Origin: Rhynchosporium graminicola
Lineage: Eukaryota > Ascomycota > Leotiomycetes > Helotiales > Ploettnerulaceae
Length of the DNA stretch: 64,000 nt
Reading direction: 5' to 3'
NCBI GenBank assembly: GCA_900074885.1
Contig: FJUW01000045.1
Coordinates: 310,001-374,000, forward strand
The notes beneath the pieces are model-generated. The model worked only from the letters and a program-made list of their open reading frames with translations. It searched no databases and was not told the DNA's origin. This document shows positions 59,764 through 64,000 of this stretch, piece by piece; position 1 is the first letter of the stretch, and every line of letters begins with the position of its first letter. The translations under genes were made by a program, and so were the position numbers.

Positions 59764-60573
59764 CTTGACCTTTTAGCTCCTAATAAGAACCTTCGTAAGC
59801 GCGCCGCTAGTAGTTCGCTTAAAGATACTCTTCCTTCTAGTAATACTTTCACTCCTATTAATAAGGGAAAAACCGCAGTCGCTAGCGGGTTATTAACTAA
59901 GCGCTAGCGAGCCGAAGATAATAATAAGGATACTGAAGGCGAGCCGAGCTAAGATAGTAGCCCTTCTGCCTATTACGATAAGACTCTTTATACTAGTCGA
60001 AAGAATACGCAGATGAAGTCGAAGGCTCGTGCTAAGGTGAATAAGGAGATACCGCGTCTAGAGACTTACTTGCAATACGCCGGCGAGTATACTTTATTCC
60101 TTAAGTTAAAGTATACTTTAGCTCCTAACTCTATTACTAGTAAGTATATAGATTATATTAAGAAAGGTAAATCTTACGAGGATATAAGTATAAATTTCCT
60201 TTCTCTAGCGAATACTTAGCTAATAGCCGATAAGGTTCTAGCTATCCTAATAGGTATTCTTAGCTAACTATAAGATATAGCTTTAAAAGTAGTAATAAGT
60301 AAGAGTTCCGGAGAAGTATTAAAGATTACTTAAGTACGCTTTAATACAGAGAAGAAGCGGGCTAATTATACTTCTAAAGTTAATAATACTATAGCTATTA
60401 AATCTCCTTAGAAGCTAGTTATTAATTCTAATACCGAGCTATCCTCTAGCATTATGTCGGCGATCGCTAAAGTATCTGGGTATATACTACGCTCTATAGC
60501 TAAAGTTACTACTACTATCGATATTACAAATACTACTCTTCTAGAGGAAATTCGTAGTCTCCGCATAGTATAA
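59764..60573 (+). pseudogene. Antisense coding-like remnant inside the gypsy element
   Basis: About 270 codons on the plus strand read like protein in a single frame with only ten TAA/TAG stops and no TGA. Pieces include SSNTFTPINKGKTAVASGLL, YYDKTLYTSRKNTQ, IPRLETYLQYAGEY, LAPNSITSKYIDYIKKGKSY, SAIAKVSGYILRSIAK and NTTLLEEIRSLRIV. The longest uninterrupted part is 60013-60219. It lies between the integrase end and the LTR but on the opposite strand. It may be an extra antisense gene carried by the retroelement, or a relic of another element into which the gypsy copy inserted. I do not recognise the protein. Confidence 0.5.
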
Positions 60574-61049
60574 ATTAATCTCTCTAGTAAGTTCCTTACT
60601 AATCTTCAGCGAAGGACTTCTATACTATTTATACTAGATTCTTTCTATAGGTAGCTTCACTAGATACGTAGCTAGAGGTTAATAGAGAGGAAGTCCCGGA
60701 TAGGAATATAGATACTACTAATTAGGAGGTTACTAAGTAAACTTTCTTTAGCGATATCTCAGAGTTTATCCGGTAAGAGCTAGTTTACTAGCGATCCGTA
60801 TAGATAATAAAACCTCTTTTTCCCCTTAGACCTCTACTAGATTTATAATCTCTAATATGCTTTTAAAACTATAAAACCCTATAGGAAAAAACAGAAAAGT
60901 ATATATCCTTTTACAAGTATTATTTCACTTTCGCCAGCGTTTCGCTAGTCTTTCTATAGCGTTTTAATTTTTCAAAGCTTTAATTTCTTTCTAAAGTCCC
61001 TAGAGGTTTTCTTTTAGCTCCTAAGAATTATAAGCGGAAGTAAACCCCT

Positions 61050-64000
61050 TCTATCTTACTAAGAATTATTCTCTCCTCTTAATTACTCGCTAGTCTAGTA
61101 AGGAATCGACCTCCTATAATTCTTTACTATCGATAAAGTTAAGTTAGATAACTTCTAACGACTCGCCGGGCCTTTACTAGTATAGTTCTAATAGTAAGAT
61201 ATAGAAGACGTTATATAGCCGATTATACTTAGTAAGTAAATCCAATCGATATACCTACTTTCTAATTCTTTCGCTAATCTTAAATAGCTCTAGAAATTAG
61301 TAGTCTAGCTTCTTGCTCGATCGAATAGTTTTGATATTCTTTACTAAGAGTAGGACTTATTAATCTACTTTAAATTTAACTAGTTAATAGTTCTTATTAT
61401 ACTATTTCGCTTAAGTTTCTTTAGTTCTTTATTAGCTATTCTTTAGCTCTTAGCGTTTCTTAACTACTTCTTCTGCTTTTTCTTTAGTAATAAGTATCTC
61501 CCCTCTTATAGGATCGTCCTCGATACCCTAGCGACTATTTAGCGTAATTCTATACCTAGCCTTATTTAGACTTATTCTAATAGCCTTATAATATATATTT
61601 ATATACGCGAATTTCGCTATAGGCAATAAGTCTACCTAATCGTCTTAAAGATAGTATACGAAACACTATAGCTATACTTCTATAGCTTAGTTTTATTATT
61701 CCGTTTACTTATTAGTTTATAAGTAAAACGCTATCGAAAGACCTCTTATTATTCGGAGGTGGAAGTATACCTCTTACCAGAACTTGGAAGTAAAAATAGA
61801 ACCTCTATTAGTAATAATAACCGCAGGTAATCCGTAATCCTTAAACTAATAGTTAATAAATAGCTAAGCTAAGCCTAGCGTATTAATTATCTTTAAGTAA
61901 GGAATATACTCTATATCTTTAGTATATCTATCGACGATCACTAGTAAACTATCGGAGATTCTTCCTATAGAGCTCCCTTTATAAGGTAGTAGATCTATAA
62001 TAAAGTCTATAGTTATAGACTTAAACGGCTTACTTAGCTAGCTAAGCGCTTATATCTTACCAGCTATCTTTATTCTTCTTACTTTTATCCTTTAATAAAT
62101 ATCATAACTTTTAATATATTCTTTAATATCTAGCTTTATCTTCTACTAATAGTACTTTCGCTAGATAAGCTTTAGCGTCTTATCTTAACTAAAATAACTT
62201 ATAGTTAGATTATTATAGTATATCTTTATAATTTCAGTACAGATAGCTTCGTCTAGCGGAATATAAGCTTTTCGCCGGTATCTAAGTAGTCCTTCGCTAT
62301 TAATACTCTAATCTATATTCCTAGTTTTCTGCAATCTAGCTAACTTCTTAATAGTAAAAGCGTCCCTTTTCTATAGCTTTATAAGCGTTAAGAGAAGTAA
62401 GTTCGATTTAGGGTTTACTATTTCGGTTCTTATAATTCTCGCTATAAAAAACCGTAGTATAGTATATCTATAGTTATACTAGCTAGCGCCCGGCTCCTCG
62501 CTAGCGCCTCTTAAGAGGGTATCTAGACCTCTAAATAAGTTCTATGAACTATTAAGCTTTATAGGTATATATCGCTAGTTAGGCGTAGAGGTCGTATCTA
62601 TAGCCTCGATCGATACTCCTTTTAAAGAAGTATTATTAGTAAGTTATAGAATCTGAGTTAACCGGCATGATATACTATTATTCGGACGCTAGTTACTCTC
62701 TATCGTATCGCTAGCTTTACTAGGTACATAGATCAACTTATCTTCAATTATATTTCATAGCTTATTTTATAAAGTAAGAAGTATAATATTTTCCTTATCT
62801 TTCGCCGGCTTATAGTTAGGCCTTCTCGATAGTTTATCGGCGGGATTATTTTTCTCTTATTTATAACTTAATATAAAGTTATACTTAGATAGCTCTAGAG
62901 CTTATCTAGCTTATCGCCGGCTTAGTATTATTATAGTTATAAAGTAACAGAGGTTACTATAGTCTATTAATACCTTAACTAGGGCTATACTACCTTTAAG
63001 GTAATACCTCTAGTAAATAAAACACTTAATAATTATAAGGAGTTCTTAGTTATATACTTTATAATTTAACTCGGTAAGTTCTAGCTTTTTACTAAAGAAC
63101 ACAATAGGGTACTAAATAGCCTTTTCCCCTTCTTTCGCCGGCTACTCTCTAGGCTAAGAGAGAATTCCCGCGATAATAAACCTAGAAGCGTTAGTCTCTA
63201 GCTTTCTCGGCTTCAGTAGATCGAAGTGCATAAGAAAAGGTACTATAGTAAACGTATCTTTTAACGCGTTAAAAGCTTCCCTTTCTATAGCACTCTATCT
63301 AAAAGTAGGAGTAAGTTACCCTTTCTTCTTACTACTTATTAAACTTATTAGAGGTCAAGTAATTACTAAGAATCTTACGATAAATCGCCAGTAGAAGTTT
63401 ATAAAACTAATAAAGATTTATATATCTCTAATACTTTCAGGCTCTAGCTATTCCCTAATAGTATTTATCCGGCTCATATCTATTAAAATACTAGCTAAGG
63501 AGATAATATATCCTAGAAACTCTATACTTTTAGTATTAAAAGAGCACTTTAATAACTTAATAAAGAGGTTTATATATCGAAGTCTCTCGAGTACTTAGTA
63601 GATATATTATTTATATTATAAGGGGTCGGTAGAATAGATTAGGATATTATTAAGATATATGATATAAGTAATATCGACGAGGCCCGCTAGCGTATCGTTG
63701 ATAAATACCTGGAAGGTCGCTAGTATATTTAATAGTCTAAATAGTATAACTTAATACTTATAATACTTATATCGGATACGAAATGCAGTCTTCTATTTAT
63801 TACCCTAGCGAATTCAGATATAGTAGTAGGCGTTTTATAAGTCTAGTTTAGTAAATACTCTAGTATCCCGGAGCCTATCTAGCGTTTCGCTGATTAATAG
63901 CAGAGGGTACTAATTCTTAATTATAATTTTATTTAGAGCCCGGTAATCGATATATAATCGAAGGCTACTATCTTTCTTAAGTATAAAAAGAATAAGTATA
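61050..64000 (-). pseudogene. gypsy pol remnant: reverse transcriptase to integrase
   Basis: The minus strand reads LYIDYRALNK, FTKLDL, GLVDITYIIYLNN (reverse transcriptase, 63640-63990), then RNase H-like sequence, then IVDRYTKDIEYIP and DYGLPAVIITNRGSIFTSKFW (integrase core, about 61780-61950), then FKISERIRK, YRLDLLTKYNRLYNVF and LLEPY (integrase C-terminal segment, near 61080-61330). In active elements the catalytic box is YLDD; here it reads YLNN at 63646-63657, as C-to-T change on the other strand would produce. Dozens of in-frame TAA/TAG stops make it non-functional. Confidence 0.85.

Larger units (their letters stand above)
59308..64000 (-). mobile_element. RIP-mutated Ty3/gypsy LTR retrotransposon, 5' part outside the window
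   Basis: From 64000 leftwards the minus strand carries reverse transcriptase, RNase H, integrase and a C-terminal integrase segment, then about 1.5 kb of extra sequence, a polypurine tract and an LTR. Coding frames are broken almost entirely by TAA and TAG, and base composition is strongly TA-rich, as expected from C-to-T changes of RIP. Gag and the other LTR should lie beyond 64000. Confidence 0.8.

Overview
The window is nuclear DNA of a filamentous ascomycete (Pezizomycotina, possibly a leotiomycete; the class is inference). The evidence is short introns of about 50-120 nt with GTAAGT-type donors and CTAAC branch sites, Pezizomycotina-type families (Zn2Cys6 factor, 2EXR and F-box proteins, TRI12-like transporter), and AT-rich transposon debris whose stop codons look like repeat-induced point mutation (RIP). 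There is a 15-N assembly gap at 38958-38972, so this is draft sequence.

Gene-rich part, 1-30.5 kb, in order: signal peptide peptidase (+, cut by the window edge); NAA50-like acetyltransferase (-) divergent from SAGA subunit SGF11 (+); a Cys/His zinc protein with SUMO-interacting motifs (-); a TLC-domain membrane protein (+); a 2EXR gene (+) with a GC-AG intron, followed by a decayed F-box-like relic; a four-exon MYND-finger gene (-); a tautomerase (+); a TRI12-like MFS transporter (-) with a one-base frameshift; a possible 51-residue protein gene (+); UBC13 (-) divergent from SEA3/WDR59 (+); a small Lys/Arg-rich gene (+) followed by five decayed ~160-bp tandem repeats; a GNAT gene (-); and NAC beta/EGD1 (-), whose reading frame needs a one-nucleotide exon.

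Gene-poor part, 30.5-58.2 kb: only two genes are well supported. One is a Zn2Cys6 transcription factor (47.3-48.5 kb) behind about 5 kb of microsatellite-rich leader or promoter with a tandem 105-bp duplication. The other is a six-exon F-box gene (54.5-56.7 kb).

Right end, 58.2-64 kb: a sharp switch to TA-rich, stop-riddled sequence. It holds a tandem 17-bp terminus-like repeat, a possible DDE-transposase relic, and the 3' half of a minus-strand Ty3/gypsy element (RT, integrase, polypurine tract, LTR). Between integrase and LTR lies a long coding-like remnant on the opposite strand.

The conserved genes are housekeeping: ER proteolysis, N-terminal acetylation, SAGA deubiquitination, K63 ubiquitin chains, TORC1 regulation and the nascent-chain complex. 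They do not form a cluster. The most unusual signals are the NAC beta microexon, the PIP box on the NAA50-like protein, the antisense coding remnant in the gypsy element, and the decayed tandem array.
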